Made by a program: the position numbers and the translations under genes. The notes under the pieces were generated by a model. That model was not told the origin of the DNA, did not search any database, and was given only the letters and a program-made list of their open reading frames with translations. From Paulinella micropora (Eukaryota; Cercozoa; Imbricatea; Euglyphida), in the NCBI GenBank assembly GCA_009731375.1, contig BJOX01000092.1, positions 838,571 through 868,294 of the forward strand: 29,724 nt of DNA, in the 5' to 3' direction. Within the stretch, counting starts at the first letter, position 1. Every line of letters begins with the position of its first letter. This document shows, piece by piece, positions 1 to 13,129 of this stretch.

Positions 1-7
1 ATACATG

Positions 8-38
<31 letters not shown>

Positions 39-61
39 GTATATATATATATATATTATAT

Positions 62-92
<31 letters not shown>

Positions 93-163
93 ATATCTTA
101 TATATATATTTATTATATATATATATATTTATATATATATATATATCTTATATATATATTTAT

Positions 164-194
<31 letters not shown>

Positions 195-195
195 T

Positions 196-230
<35 letters not shown>

Positions 231-234
231 ATGT

Positions 235-273
<39 letters not shown>

Positions 274-290
274 ATATCTTGTGCATCTAT
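1..290. repeat. (ACAT)n, (TA)n and (GT)n microsatellite
   Basis: ACAT repeats pass into long TA-rich tracts with a GT run near 211-230. Nothing else is visible. Confidence 0.97.
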
Positions 291-317
291 ACCTATATCT
301 GTATCTATACCATTATA

Positions 318-628
318 CCATGCCTCACAATAGCTAACGTATTGTTGTACCTATACCATATACCACACAATAGCTAACGTATTGTTGTACCTATACCATA
401 TGCCACACAATAGCTAACGTATTGTTGTACCTATACCATATACCACACAATAGCTAACGTATTGTTGTATCTATGCCACACAATAGCTAACGTATGTCGT
501 GCATATACCATATACCACACCATAGCTAACTTATTGTACCACACAATAGCTAGCTTATTGTACCACACAATAGCTAACTTATTGTACCACACAATAGCTA
601 ACTGTACCACACAATAGCTAACTTATTG
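318..628. repeat. Minisatellite with 40-bp then 24-bp units
   Basis: The core CACAATAGCTAACGTATTG recurs every 40 bp (cores at about 331, 371, 411) and then in shorter units of about 24 bp after 515, where the part reading TTGTACCTATACCATA has been lost. The unit resembles no exon in the window. Confidence 0.9.
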
Positions 629-787
629 TACCTCTATATCTATATCTATATCTATATCTATATCTATATCTATCATCTATCTCTATCTCTATCTCTATCT
701 CTATCCACATCTACATCTACATCTACACCTACACCTACATCTACACCTACATCTACATCTCCATTTCCATCTACAATCTCTGCACAG
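629..787. repeat. ATCT/ATCTAC microsatellite ending in a splice acceptor
   Basis: Pyrimidine-rich CTATAT, CTATCT and ACATCT tracts run into ATCTCTGCACAG at 776-787, a good acceptor context for the exon starting at 788. Confidence 0.85.
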
Positions 788-861
788 GTCGCATCATCAT
801 CTCCGAGCGCGGTCTGCCAGACGCGGCCAAGTCGATCCCCCGTGTCGAGCATGCCCTGCAG
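788..861 (+). CDS. Candidate exon, N-terminal part of CLU-like protein
   Basis: The island lies between CTGCACAG and the donor GTACTTACT. With two leading bases it gives 24 codons, reading RIIISERGLPDAAKSIP and then RVEHALQ, and ends in phase 0. It has the mixed composition of real protein, unlike everything around it. The other two frames are also open but are biased in composition (Ser/Pro or Arg/Cys). No family motif is recognised. By position it would fall in the region before the CLU domain. The upstream exon that should supply the first base of codon 1 is not in the window. Confidence 0.5.
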
Positions 862-1031
862 GTACTTACTTACTTACTTGTTTACTTACTTGCTTACTTA
901 CTTGCTCACTTACTTGCTTACTTGCTTGCTTACTTACTTACTTACTTACTTACTTGTTTACTTACTTGTTTACTTACTTACTTGCTTACTTACTTGCTCA
1001 CTTACGTGCTTACTTGCTTACTTACTTGCTC

Positions 1032-1062
<31 letters not shown>

Positions 1063-1090
1063 CACTTACTTACTTACTTATGCCTTGCAG
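862..1090. repeat. Intron made of (TTAC)n with TTGC variants
   Basis: It starts GTACTTACT and ends TGCCTTGCAG. The whole intron is tetranucleotide repeat except the last few bases. Confidence 0.75.
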
Positions 1091-1133
1091 GAGGGCGCCT
1101 TGCCTGCCTATTGCCGAGGCTTCGCACACTCCG
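1091..1133 (+). CDS. Candidate exon, N-terminal part of CLU-like protein
   Basis: The acceptor is CCTTGCAG and the frame continues in phase 0 from 861. It reads EGALPAYCRGFAHS. The 3' end is uncertain. A donor at 1134 (GTCTGCC) leaves phase 1, which fits the exon at 4738; other GTs occur at 1143 and near 1160, and unspliced reading reaches a stop at 1181-1183. The sequence after 1138 belongs to an inverted repeat. Degraded copies of this exon occur at 1546-1597 and about 2368-2400, which argues that the segment was once a functional splice junction. No motif is recognised. Confidence 0.42.
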
Positions 1134-1138
1134 GTCTG

Positions 1139-1273
1139 CCACAGTACAGCAAATCCTGGAAGTTTCCCAGCAAAATTTACTGAATTCGGCTGATTTTTCC
1201 GGGACGTTTCCGGGAATTCACCCAAATTCAGCAAAGTTTCCTGCGAAACTTCCCGGATTTGCTTTACTGTGTG
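1139..1273. repeat. Imperfect inverted repeat, about 52-bp arms
   Basis: The left arm is 1139-1190 and the right arm 1221-1273. The reverse complement of AGCAAATCCTGGAAGTTTCC on the left matches the right arm GGAAACTTCC-type sequence with scattered mismatches, and the match runs from the CACAGTAC end to the GAATTC centre. The 30-bp loop contains TTTCCGGGA twice. It abuts the exon ending near 1133 and may be a foldback insertion at the start of the intron. Confidence 0.7.
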
Positions 1274-1283
1274 CTCGCCGTTT

Positions 1284-1360
1284 NNNNNNNNNNNNNNNNN
1301 NNNNNNNNNNNNNNNNNNNNNNNNNNNNNNNNNNNNNNNNCCCCCCCCCCCCCCCCCCCC
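1284..1360. other. Assembly gap plus poly-C
   Basis: Fifty-seven N (1284-1340) are followed by 20 C. The homopolymer probably caused the gap. Confidence 0.95.
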
Positions 1361-1596
1361 GGTTCTCACTGTGGAAGTACCACTTCGGACCAGGTCTTTC
1401 AGGCCATGAACCCGCAAAGTGGCACAAGATCCCGGAAATCTGGGCCCTTCTTTTGTTTGCGTGACATGTTGTTCATACATAACATAAATACTACTGATAT
1501 CATACGTAAGCCCAGTCTATTCCCCGCGTGGAAGACACACTCCAGGAAGGCACCTTACACTGCACTTTGTCGCGCGTCCGCCCACAGCGATTTGCC

Positions 1597-1597
<1 letters not shown>
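1361..1597 (+). pseudogene. Degenerate exon copies in the intron
   Basis: About 1459-1475 (GCGTGACATGTTGTTCAT) resembles the RDMLF segment of the exon at 4738. At 1541-1597 TCCAGGAAGGCACC and the following sequence, including CGCGTCCGCCCACAGCG, align along their whole length with the 1085-1140 exon edge at roughly 70%, including the CAG acceptor. The reading frame is not kept in step. The part at 1361-1450 is complex but unassigned. Confidence 0.55.
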
Positions 1598-1651
<54 letters not shown>

Positions 1652-1710
1652 TCTTACTTTACTTACTTACTTACTTACTTACTTTATTTACTTACTTACT
1701 TACTTACTTA

Positions 1711-1791
<81 letters not shown>

Positions 1792-1808
1792 GCTTGCTTG
1801 CTTACTTG

Positions 1809-1859
<51 letters not shown>

Positions 1860-1886
1860 GCTTGCTTGCTTACTTGCTTACTTACG

Positions 1887-1927
<41 letters not shown>

Positions 1928-1947
1928 TACTTACTTACTTACTTACC

Positions 1948-2028
<81 letters not shown>

Positions 2029-2054
2029 GCATGCTTGCTTGCTTGCTTACTTAC

Positions 2055-2105
<51 letters not shown>

Positions 2106-2122
2106 GCTTGCTTGCTTGCTTG

Positions 2123-2189
<67 letters not shown>

Positions 2190-2218
2190 GCTTACTTGCT
2201 TGCTTACTTGCTTACTTG

Positions 2219-2249
<31 letters not shown>

Positions 2250-2253
2250 CTTA

Positions 2254-2288
<35 letters not shown>

Positions 2289-2328
2289 GCTTGCTTACTT
2301 GCTTGCTTACTTACTTACTTACTTACTA

Positions 2329-2367
<39 letters not shown>
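1598..2367. repeat. (TTAC)n tract, 770 bp, with TTGC patches
   Basis: Nearly pure TTAC repeat with short TTGC patches and occasional one-base slips. It is free of stops in all + frames, so it creates long LLTY open frames that are not genes. Confidence 0.97.
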
Positions 2368-2889
2368 GTGCTTGCCCACAGCAGTCTGCCCGTCTACTTT
2401 GGTCTTGTTGAAACATACATACATAATTCTCATTGCATGCATACACAATATTTATTACATATATACATACGCAGGCTAACTTGGTATGTACCCGTGTACA
2501 TTGTGCGCGACATGCTCTTCACACACACATACAGAGATAATAGTTGTTTCATACATACATACGTAAATAAACACATCCATAAGTATGCTAACTAGGTTTT
2601 TGCCCGCGTGCACAGACATGTTGTCCAAACACACATACAAAATACTTATTACATACAGACATACGTAAATACATATATACATACATATGCTAACTAGGTG
2701 TTTGCGAGTGCTCATTGTGCGTGACATGTTTTGAACATTCATACATACGTAAATACATATACATCATACGCATACTAACTAGATTTGCCTGTTTACATAG
2801 TGCGTGAAAAGCTGTCCAAACAAACATGAATAATTGTTATTACATACATACAGAGGTAAATACATACGTACATTCGACGTATGCTAACT

Positions 2890-2932
<43 letters not shown>

Positions 2933-3310
2933 CCCCNNNNNNNNNNTCCAGTCTACTTTGTGCATCACATGTCCAAATATATACACACAGTAGTTATTAC
3001 AATACATACATACGTAAATACATACATACATACATACATACGTATGCTAACTAGGTGTTTTCCCGTCTACATTGCGCGTCACATGTTGTCCAAACACACA
3101 TACATCAAATAGTTATTACATACATACATACGTGAATACATATGAACATACGTATGCTAACTAGGTTTTTGCCCGTGCACAACTAAAAACACATTCTTAA
3201 TAGTTACTACATATACATACGTAAATAAGCACATCCATACGCTTGCTAACTAGGTCTTTGCCCGTCTATATTGTGCGTGACATGTTGTCCAAACACACAT
3301 ACATAATAGT
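2368..3310. repeat. Degenerate ~90-120-bp minisatellite, exon-derived core
   Basis: Starting with an exon-like echo at 2368-2400 (CCCACAGCAGTCTGCCCG), the motif GCTAACTAGGT, then CCCGTCTACATTGTGCGTGA, then CATGTTGTCCAAACACACAT, then ATTACATACATACGTAAATA recurs near 2474, 2587, 2688, 2776, 2882, 3048, 3160 and 3244. The central part matches the exon at 4738-4775. Poly-T (2892-2932) and a 10-N gap (2937-2946) interrupt it. Confidence 0.85.
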
Positions 3311-3700
3311 GTAAGATGCGGCGAGTCTATCAAGCGGCATTCATGTGGTTCGAGCCGGCCCGGCGACCCATAAATTAGCCGGTTTTATCGGCGAGTCGCA
3401 TATGTACTTTTATCGGGCACCTCTACAAAATATGGCCAGGTTACCGATAAAGCTACATATGCGGCGCGCCAAATTTGACTTTTTTGCGGGCTCGCCGGCC
3501 CGGCTCGCCCGCAAAACACGTCAAATTTGTGGCTAGCCGCATAATACATAATACGGGTCAACTCTATCGAATTTTTGGCCACAAAAGGTGTGCCACAAAT
3601 ATTCCGGATTTTGCGTTATTTTTGCTCACTAATCATTTTCACTTTACAAATCCGTTTGCAACACCAGAATTTTCACTGTATAAGGCTGCTGACCCATAAA
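3311..3700. other. Complex island with nested inverted repeats
   Basis: About 390 bp unlike its surroundings. GCATATGTACTTTTATCGG near 3399 is the inverse of CCGATAAAGCTACATATGC near 3442. GCCAAATTTGACTTTTTTGC near 3467 is the inverse, with mismatches, of GCAAAACACGTCAAATTTG near 3511. GGCTCGCCGGCCCGGCTCGC lies at the inner loop. It looks like a foldback or MITE-like insertion. Open frames of about 60-75 codons here look like no protein I know. Confidence 0.6.
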
Positions 3701-3821
3701 ATAGTAATTACATACAATACATATATATATATATCTAAACATACGTATGTTCACTAGGTTTGCATGTCTACATGTTGCTCAAATACATATACATACAATA
3801 GTCATTACATACATACATACG

Positions 3822-3854
<33 letters not shown>

Positions 3855-3958
3855 GTATGTATGTATGTATATATATATATATATATACGTATGCTATTTA
3901 GTTTTAGCCCGTGCACATTGTGCGTGACATGTTGTTCAAAACACACACACACACACGT

Positions 3959-4015
<57 letters not shown>

Positions 4016-4243
4016 GTGTATATACATACATACATACATACATACATACATACATACATACATACATGCATGCATGCATGCATGCATACATGCATAAATA
4101 CATACATACATACATACATACATACATACATACATGCATGCATGCATGCATGCATGCATGCATGCATGCATGCATGCATACATAGATACATACATACACA
4201 CATACACACACACACACATACACACATAAATACATACATACAT

Positions 4244-4276
<33 letters not shown>

Positions 4277-4737
4277 TACATACATACATACATACATACA
4301 TACATACACACATACATACATACATACATACATACATGCGTATGCTAACTAGGTGTTTGCCCGTGCACACTGTGCGTGACATGTTGTCCAAACACACATA
4401 CAAAATACTTATTACATACATACATACACACACACATACATACATACATACATACACACATAACATACACATACATACATACATACATACATACGTACAT
4501 ACATACATACACATATACCTACGCATCTAGCTAATTGTTTTGCCAGTGTAGCTTGTGCGTGACATGCCGTCCACTTTGATATACATCCACATATATATAC
4601 ATTCATACATACATACATACAGACATACATACATACACATATACACACAGACATACATACATATCCCCCTAGTGTTGCTCAATGGTCCACCAGAGTTGCC
4701 TGTATGCACCGTGCATTTTTGCTCAATGGTTGACTAG
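3701..4737. repeat. ACAT/GCAT/TA microsatellites with minisatellite units
   Basis: Long (ACAT)n, (GCAT)n, (TA)n and (AC)n tracts surround further degenerate units of the same minisatellite (CTAGGTTTGC...GTGACATGTTG) near 3754, 3892, 4343, 4530 and 4672. The run ends in GTTGACTAG, the acceptor of the next exon. Confidence 0.9.
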
Positions 4738-4818
4738 GTTTGCCCGTCTACATAGTGCGTGACATGCTCTTCAAGCTACTAGTGGCACCGGAGCGCACAA
4801 CACCCGCGGAAATTAACG
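4738..4818 (+). CDS. CLU: Exon, CLU-like protein upstream of the CLU core
   Basis: The acceptor is TTGACTAG and the donor is AACG|GTCAGCC. Two leading bases are followed by 26 codons, [18 protein letters not shown] then RTTPAEIN, leaving phase 1. The RDxxFKLL pattern resembles the RDRKAFLLHSLF stretch of plant CLU proteins or the RERxIFK stretch of animal ones; the match is weak and from memory. The upstream minisatellite consists of broken copies of this exon's first half, and only this copy continues into complex sequence, which marks it as the functional one. If not spliced at 4818 the frame runs on to a TGA near 4890. Confidence 0.55.
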
Positions 4819-5290
4819 GTCAGCCATCATTGTGCTGGTCTATAGTCAGTTTGCTTTTTGCTGCACAGTTCAAAGACGGAAGTGTTTGAATATGATGAAT
4901 AACCGTCAACCATTGTGTTGGTCTATAGTCAGTTTGCTATATGCTGCACAGTTCAAAGCTTGAAGTGTTTGAATATGATGAATGACGGTCAACCATTGTG
5001 CTGGTCTATAGTCAGTTTGCTATATGCTGCACAGTTCAAAGCTTGAAGTGTTTGAATATGATGAATAACCATCAACCATTGTGCTGGTCTATAGTCACTT
5101 TGCTATATGCTACACAGCTCAAAGCGTGAAGTGTTTGAATGTGATGAGTAACGGTCAACCATTGTGCATATAGTCAGTTTGCTATATGTTGCACAGTTCA
5201 AAGCTTGAAGTGTTTTGAGTATGATGAATAACCGTCAGCCATTGTGCTGGTCTATAGTCAGTTTGCTATGTGTTAACTAACTGGCTATGC
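4819..5290. repeat. 83-bp minisatellite, about five copies
   Basis: GTCAACCATTGTGCTGGTCT recurs at about 4911, 4994, 5077, 5160 and 5240 (spacing 80-83 bp), with TATAGTCAGTTTGCT and CACAGTTCAAAGCTTGAAG inside each unit. The first unit, fused to the exon at 4738, reads SLLFAAQFKDG, resembling the SFFALFQDG of the exon at 5446. The array therefore looks made from exon sequence. Confidence 0.85.
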
Positions 5291-5445
5291 TAGCTAGGTC
5301 AACCATTGGGTTGTTTGCCATGCTGTGTATATAGGTCAGCCATTGTGCTGGTCTATGTCAGTTTGCTATGTGTTAACTAGCTGGCTGTGTATGTACGATG
5401 CTAGCTAGGTCAAGCATTGGGTTGTTTGCTATGCTGTGTATATAG
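5281..5445. repeat. ~110-bp minisatellite leading into the next exon
   Basis: Units contain GATGCTAGCTAGGTCA, GCTGTGTATATAGGTCA and GTCAGTTTGCTATGTG. The unit keeps the TATATAG|GTCA acceptor used by the exon at 5446. The same unit forms a longer array at 10355-11045. Confidence 0.85.
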
Positions 5446-5538
5446 GTCAAGCATTGGGCTGGTCTAGTCAGTTTGCTATGCGCATGGGCGGCTGTGAACT
5501 AACTGGCTCGTCGTCCTTCTTCGCACTCTTCCAAGATG
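5446..5538 (+). CDS. CLU: Exon, start of CLU domain region
   Basis: The acceptor is GTATATAG|GTCA and the donor is AGATG|GTACAC. GT plus the G left by the previous exon makes Gly; then come 30 codons including QALGWSSQFAMRMGGCEL and SSSFFALFQD, leaving phase 1. Its last codons join the next exon to read ALFQDG-LFCPLQLL, in the position of the DVEGLYTLGT stretch of CLU domains. The first two thirds lie inside the last unit of a minisatellite, so the exact 5' border is less certain than the 3' border. Confidence 0.55.
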
Positions 5539-7879
<2,341 letters not shown>

Positions 7880-8068
7880 GCCTGTTCTGCCCGCTGCAGC
7901 TTCTTCTGGAATACAGCGGGTTCCGCCTGCTCGTCACTGCCCTCCCGCCTTTGTCCTTGTCCTCTTCTTCCCCCCCCTCCTCCTCCTCGCGTGCCCAGTC
8001 CTCCTATCCCTCTCTAAGAGCCTCTCTCGATGCAGTTGCTCGTCGCCTCCATCTCCACAACCCATTCG
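7880..8068 (+). CDS. CLU: Exon, CLU domain DYRGYR-like block
   Basis: The acceptor is CATTCCCCCGCAG and the donor CATTCG|GTACCA. The frame enters and leaves in phase 1 and encodes GLFCPLQLLLEYSGFRLL, a Ser/Pro-rich loop, then YPSLRASLDAVARRLHLHNP. The first block aligns position by position with the CLU-domain stretch GLYTLGTVVVDYRGYR; the last resembles YLELLEKAGKHLKVLPH further along the same domain. The SIDFGKTV-type segment usually found between them is replaced by the Ser-rich linker. This is one of the best family matches in the window. Upstream lie 17 truncated copies of its first 40 bp. Confidence 0.75.
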
Positions 8069-8116
8069 GTACCAATACATACATACATACATACATACGT
8101 ACATACATACGTCTTC

Positions 8117-8186
<70 letters not shown>

Positions 8187-8201
8187 CAAAGACATAACAG
8201 A

Positions 8202-8249
<48 letters not shown>

Positions 8250-8358
8250 GACTTACCTATTTACTTACCTACTTACTTACCTACGTACATATTTACTTGC
8301 ACATTGCTTGCATCTCCACATCTCATCAGGTGTGTTGTTTATGTGATAGATGCATTTC

Positions 8359-8415
<57 letters not shown>

Positions 8416-8416
8416 G

Positions 8417-8472
<56 letters not shown>
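8069..8472. repeat. Intron: ACAT, ATCT, TTAC, GATA tracts and one exon echo
   Basis: It begins GTACCAATACATAC. At about 8305-8336 the sequence GCATCTCCACATCTCATCAG|GT resembles the end of the previous exon (CTCCATCTCCACAACCC...GGT), a degenerate copy. A (GATA)n tract at 8358-8472 borders the dispersed element. Confidence 0.85.
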
Positions 8473-9787
<1,315 letters not shown>

Positions 9788-10016
9788 GCCACTCTGCGCT
9801 AGATAGTCTAGCCGGACCCGACAACTCTTCTTCTTCTTCTTCTTCTTCTTCTTCTTCTTCTTCTTCTTCTTCTTCCTCATCCTCCTCTTCCTCCTCCTCC
9901 TCCTCGTCCTTTTCCTCCTCCTCCTCCTCATCCCTCTCTAGTCCACCTCGACCGCGCAGTTCGCCTAAGAAGCCAACGAAACGCACACGTCCCCCTCGCC
10001 TCATCACACTCCACAG
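9788..10016 (+). CDS. CLU: Exon, CLU domain linker with poly-Ser
   Basis: The acceptor is ATGTTTAG and the donor CCACAG|GTCAAG. The G carried from 8068 plus GC gives Gly; then the frame reads HSALDSLAGPDN, a long Ser run from TCT/TCC/TCA codons with two Phe/Leu breaks, and a basic tail with PKKPTKRTR and PPRLITLH, leaving phase 2. By position it is an insertion between the LKVLPH-like and DGRHYILDLLR-like parts of the CLU domain. The last 33 bp are repeated directly after the donor, so an alternative end at 10049 in the same phase is possible. Confidence 0.6.
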
Positions 10017-10049
10017 GTCAAGTCCCCCTCGCCTCATCACACTCCACAG
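10017..10049. repeat. 33-bp direct duplication of the exon 3' end
   Basis: GTCCCCCTCGCCTCATCACA and CTCCACAG|GTCAA occur twice in tandem, both with AG|GT. Because 33 is a multiple of three, either donor keeps the frame. Confidence 0.85.
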
Positions 10050-10113
10050 GTCAACCATTCCGCTGTTTGATATGCTATGCTATCTATACAACAACGAACG
10101 AAACGCTCACGTT

Positions 10114-10354
10114 NNNNNNNNNNNNNNNNNNNNNNNNNNNNNNNNNNNNNNNNNNNNNNNNNNNNNNNNNNNNNNNNNNNNNNNNNNNNNNNNNNNNNNN
10201 NNNNNNNNNNNNNNNNNNNNNNNNNNNNNNNNNNNNNNNNNNNNNNNNNNNNNNNNNNNNNNNNNNNNNNNNNNNNNNNNNNNNNNNNNNNNNNNNNNNN
10301 NNNNNNNNNNNNNNNNNNNNNNNNNNNNNNNNNNNNNNNNNNNNNNNNNNNNNN
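10114..10354. other. Assembly gap (241 N)
   Basis: Unknown sequence between two parts of the intron that follows the exon at 9788. Confidence 0.99.
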
Positions 10355-11045
10355 TCCACAGCCAACCATTGGGCTGTGTTTGCTATGCTATCTGTAGGTT
10401 AGATTTTGGGCCGGTCTAGTCAGTTTGCTATCCGCATGTGAGTCTGTGAACTAACTGGCTATGTATGCATGGCGCTGGCGAGGGCCAAGCATAGCGCTGT
10501 TTGCTATGCTAGGGAAATGTACAGTTAAGAATTGGGCTGGTCCAAGTCAGTGTGCTGCGAAACAACTGGCTGTGTATGTACAATGCTAGCTAGGTCAACC
10601 ATGGGGCTGTTTGCTATGCTGTGTATATAGGTCGGCCATTGGGCTGGTCTAGTCAGTTTGCTATGTGTTGACTAGCTGGCTGTGTATGTACGATGCTAGC
10701 TAGGTCAACCATGGGGTTGTTTGCTATGCTGTGTATATAGGTCAGCCATCGTGCTGTTCAGTCAGTTTGCTGTGTGTTAACTAACTGGCTCGTTGTATGT
10801 ACGATGCTAGCTAGGTCAAGCATTGGGCTGTTTGCTATGCTGTGTATCCAGGTCAAGAATTGTGCTGGTCTATGTCAGTTTGCTGTGTGATAACTGGCTG
10901 GCTCGTTCTATGTACGATGCTAGCTAGGTCAACCATTGGGTTGTTTGCTATGCTGTGTATATAGGTCAGCCATTGCGCTGGTCTATGTCAGTTTGCTATG
11001 TGCTAACTAGCTGGCTCGTTCTATATATGATGCTAGATGGGAACC
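10355..11045. repeat. ~110-bp minisatellite, about six copies
   Basis: The unit has TGTATGTACGATGCTAGCTA, GGTCAACCAT, GTTTGCTATGCTGTGTATAT, AGGTCAGCCATTG and GTCAGTTTGCTATGTG, with starts near 10570, 10680, 10791, 10904 and 11017. It is the same family as 5281-5467, although three exons lie between. A further partial unit is at 11287-11330. Confidence 0.9.
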
Positions 11046-11412
11046 CCTTGCGTTGTTTGATACATACATACATACATACATACATACAAACATACATGCA
11101 TGCATACATACATACATACATACATACATGCATTCATACATACATGCATACATACATACATACATACATACATACATACAGGCACAAGTATGCACGCACA
11201 TATCTAAGCAAGGCATACATACATACATACATACATACATACATGCATACATACACACATACATACATACGTGTATGCATGTAGGCATATAGGTCAACGA
11301 TTGTGCTGGTCTAGTCTGTTTGCTAAGCGCATGGTCATGATGCGCATAACATGCTCCGTGTGCTATGTATGCTATGTTGTGTTTATGTCACTAAATGGTG
11401 ATGTACACATAG
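11046..11412. repeat. (ACAT)n tract and complex intron end
   Basis: ACAT/GCAT repeats to about 11285, then a partial minisatellite unit and about 80 bp of complex sequence (TGTGCTATGTATGCTATGT) ending ATGTACACATAG, the acceptor of the next exon. Confidence 0.85.
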
Positions 11413-11462
11413 ATCTGAAAGCATGCGATGTGCTCTGTCCACGCATGCCTCACTCGTGCAAG
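11413..11462 (+). CDS. CLU: Exon, CLU domain, just before the DGRHY block
   Basis: The acceptor is TACACATAG and the donor GCAAG|GTATGC. AG from 10016 plus A gives Arg; 16 codons follow, [16 protein letters not shown], leaving G for the next exon. It joins as [14 protein letters not shown], in the place of VECKGIIGNDGRHY in CLU domains. Another frame ([16 protein letters not shown]) also looks protein-like, but its end phase does not fit the next exon. Both junction phases fit the chosen frame. Confidence 0.6.
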
Positions 11463-11530
11463 GTATGCATTATGTATGTATGTATGTATGTATGTATGTA
11501 TGTATGTATGTATGTATGTATTTATGTATG

Positions 11531-11594
<64 letters not shown>

Positions 11595-11598
11595 AAAG
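11463..11598. repeat. Short intron made of (GTAT)n
   Basis: It starts GTATGCATTATGTATG and is almost pure ATGT until TATGAAAG. The repeat offers a GTATGT donor every four bases. Confidence 0.8.
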
Positions 11599-11651
11599 GA
11601 GCGGACGGCTATGTGTACCTGTTCGACCTAGCCACTGCATTACCTCATGAG
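11599..11651 (+). CDS. CLU: Exon, CLU domain DGRHYILDLLR-like block
   Basis: The acceptor is TATGAAAG, which is unusually purine-rich, and the donor ATGAG|GTCTGT. G from 11462 plus GA gives Gly, then [17 protein letters not shown], leaving phase 0. This matches GNDGRHYILDLLRTFPPD of CLU domains: DG, an aromatic residue, LxDL and P at the same spacing. The fragment alone could pass for a WD40 strand, but the neighbours place it in CLU. A degraded copy of its 3' half lies at about 11910-11943. Confidence 0.7.
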
Positions 11652-11663
11652 GTCTGTCTGTCC

Positions 11664-11712
<49 letters not shown>

Positions 11713-11717
11713 CCTAC

Positions 11718-11756
<39 letters not shown>

Positions 11757-11777
11757 CCTATCTACCTACCTACCTAC

Positions 11778-11812
<35 letters not shown>

Positions 11813-11864
11813 CCTACCTACCTACCTACCTACCTACCTACCTACCTACCTACCTCCTACCTAC

Positions 11865-11895
<31 letters not shown>

Positions 11896-12085
11896 CTGAC
11901 ATGTCTGTCTCTTGGACCTTGCTTCAGCATTACTGTACCAAGTCCTTCTATCTATCTATACAATACAGACTATATATATATGTATATATATATATATCTA
12001 TCTTTATTTATACCTATCTATAATACCTATGTCTTCGAATATGCAGAGTTGATAGACCAACTCTATCTATCTATCTATATATATA

Positions 12086-12123
<38 letters not shown>

Positions 12124-12163
12124 ATCTCTCTATCTATCTATCTATCTATCTATCCATCTATCC

Positions 12164-12197
<34 letters not shown>

Positions 12198-12228
12198 TTG
12201 TCTATCTATCTATCTATCTATCTATTTG

Positions 12229-12260
<32 letters not shown>

Positions 12261-12335
12261 ACTATCTATCTATCTATCTATCTATCTGTCTGTCTACCTA
12301 CCTACCTACCAATCCATCTATCTATCTGTCTGTAG
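11652..12335. repeat. Intron: (ATCT)n/(ACCT)n with exon-like patches
   Basis: Mostly ATCT, with ACCT around 11811-11865. Two complex patches occur: 11895-11945, similar to the end of the previous exon, and 12026-12060, which matches 14378-14412 at 31 of 35 positions. It ends CTGTCTGTAG. Confidence 0.88.
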
Positions 12336-12532
12336 TCTGTTCTCGACACCCCTCACCTGCCGTCGCCGGGCCGTGCCATATCCATCCCAGACAAACTGGC
12401 AACAGTGGACACGATTTCGACGGAAACGGCAATAGTTGAGCCGATTTCGACGAAAATGGCAATGGCTGAGCCAATTGCGGAAAATCATCATCATGGGCCG
12501 GCCGGTCCTACTGTGCCTACCCGGCGCCTGCG
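12336..12532 (+). CDS. CLU: Exon, linker at the end of the CLU domain
   Basis: The acceptor is CTGTCTGTAG and the donor CTGCG|GTATGT. Sixty-five codons are fully open and leave CG. They begin SVLDTPHLPSPGRAISIPDK and end PTVPTRRL. The middle holds two 11-residue repeats, TISTETAIVEP and PISTKMAMAEP, from a 33-bp coding duplication. The segment follows the DGRHY block and precedes LRPEL, where CLU proteins have a variable linker. It contains no ATG-led long frame, so simple ORF calling misses it. Confidence 0.72.
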
Positions 12533-12652
12533 GTATGTATGTATGTATGTACGTAAGTAAGTAAGTATGTATGTATGTATGTATGTATGTAGGTAGGTAG
12601 GTAGGTAGGTAGGTAGGTATGTATGTATGTATGTATGTATGTATGTATTCAC

Positions 12653-12686
<34 letters not shown>

Positions 12687-12784
12687 ATGTATGTATGTAT
12701 GTGTATGTATTTATGTGTATGTATGTATGTGTATGTATGTATGTGTATGTATGTATGTATGTATGTATGTATGTATGCATGTAG
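12533..12784. repeat. Intron wholly of ATGT/GTAG microsatellite
   Basis: It runs GTATGTATG ... GTGT ... ATGCATGTAG with patches of AAGT, AGGT and GT. Donor and acceptor are both formed by the repeat unit. Confidence 0.85.
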
Positions 12785-12818
12785 GCCCGAGTTGCTGGCG
12801 CTTCTTAGTAAGAAACAG
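12785..12818 (+). CDS. CLU: Micro-exon, CLU domain LRPEL motif
   Basis: The acceptor is ATGCATGTAG and the donor AAACAG|GTACAT. CG from 12532 plus G makes Arg, then PELLALLSKKQ, leaving phase 0. Across the junction it reads RRL-R-PELLALL, matching the LRPEL or LRQEL motif near the end of CLU domains. At 34 nt it can only be found by phase-aware joining. The exact fit of codon, phase and motif makes this one of the strongest pieces of evidence for splicing here. Confidence 0.75.
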
Positions 12819-13129
12819 GTACATACATACATACATACATACATGCACATGCATGCTGGTTTTCGTTCTTACTTACTTACTTACTTATTTACTTGCGTAC
12901 TTGCTTCATTGCTTACTTACTTGCTTGCTTACTTACTTACTCTCTTACTTGTTTACTTACTTAAATGGGTATGTTAGCCCTAACCGACACGTCGCCTTTT
13001 TCGGCAAAGTTTGCTTCAAGCACAACCCGTAAATTTCCGGGAAATTTTCGCTGCCTTTGCGGGTGATTTTCCGGCAACTTAGCCAGATGTTGCGCATGCA
13101 GTCTCATCCCGCCGTGTCCAACGTGCTAG
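12819..13129. repeat. Intron: ACAT, TTAC and an AT/CCGGGAAA-rich patch
   Basis: ACAT to about 12844, TTAC to 12965, then about 160 bp containing the near-palindrome AAATTTCCGGGAAATTTTC and GATTTTCCGGCAACTT, similar in style to 1160-1260. It ends CAACGTGCTAG. Confidence 0.75.

Noticed and set aside
11402-11462. Alternative frame [16 protein letters not shown] for the exon at 11413
   Set aside because: It ends in phase 0, while the next exon needs one base carried over; it also breaks the link to 10016.
11599-11651. WD40 repeat ([13 protein letters not shown])
   Set aside because: It fits a WD strand in isolation, but the flanking exons match CLU-domain blocks in order.
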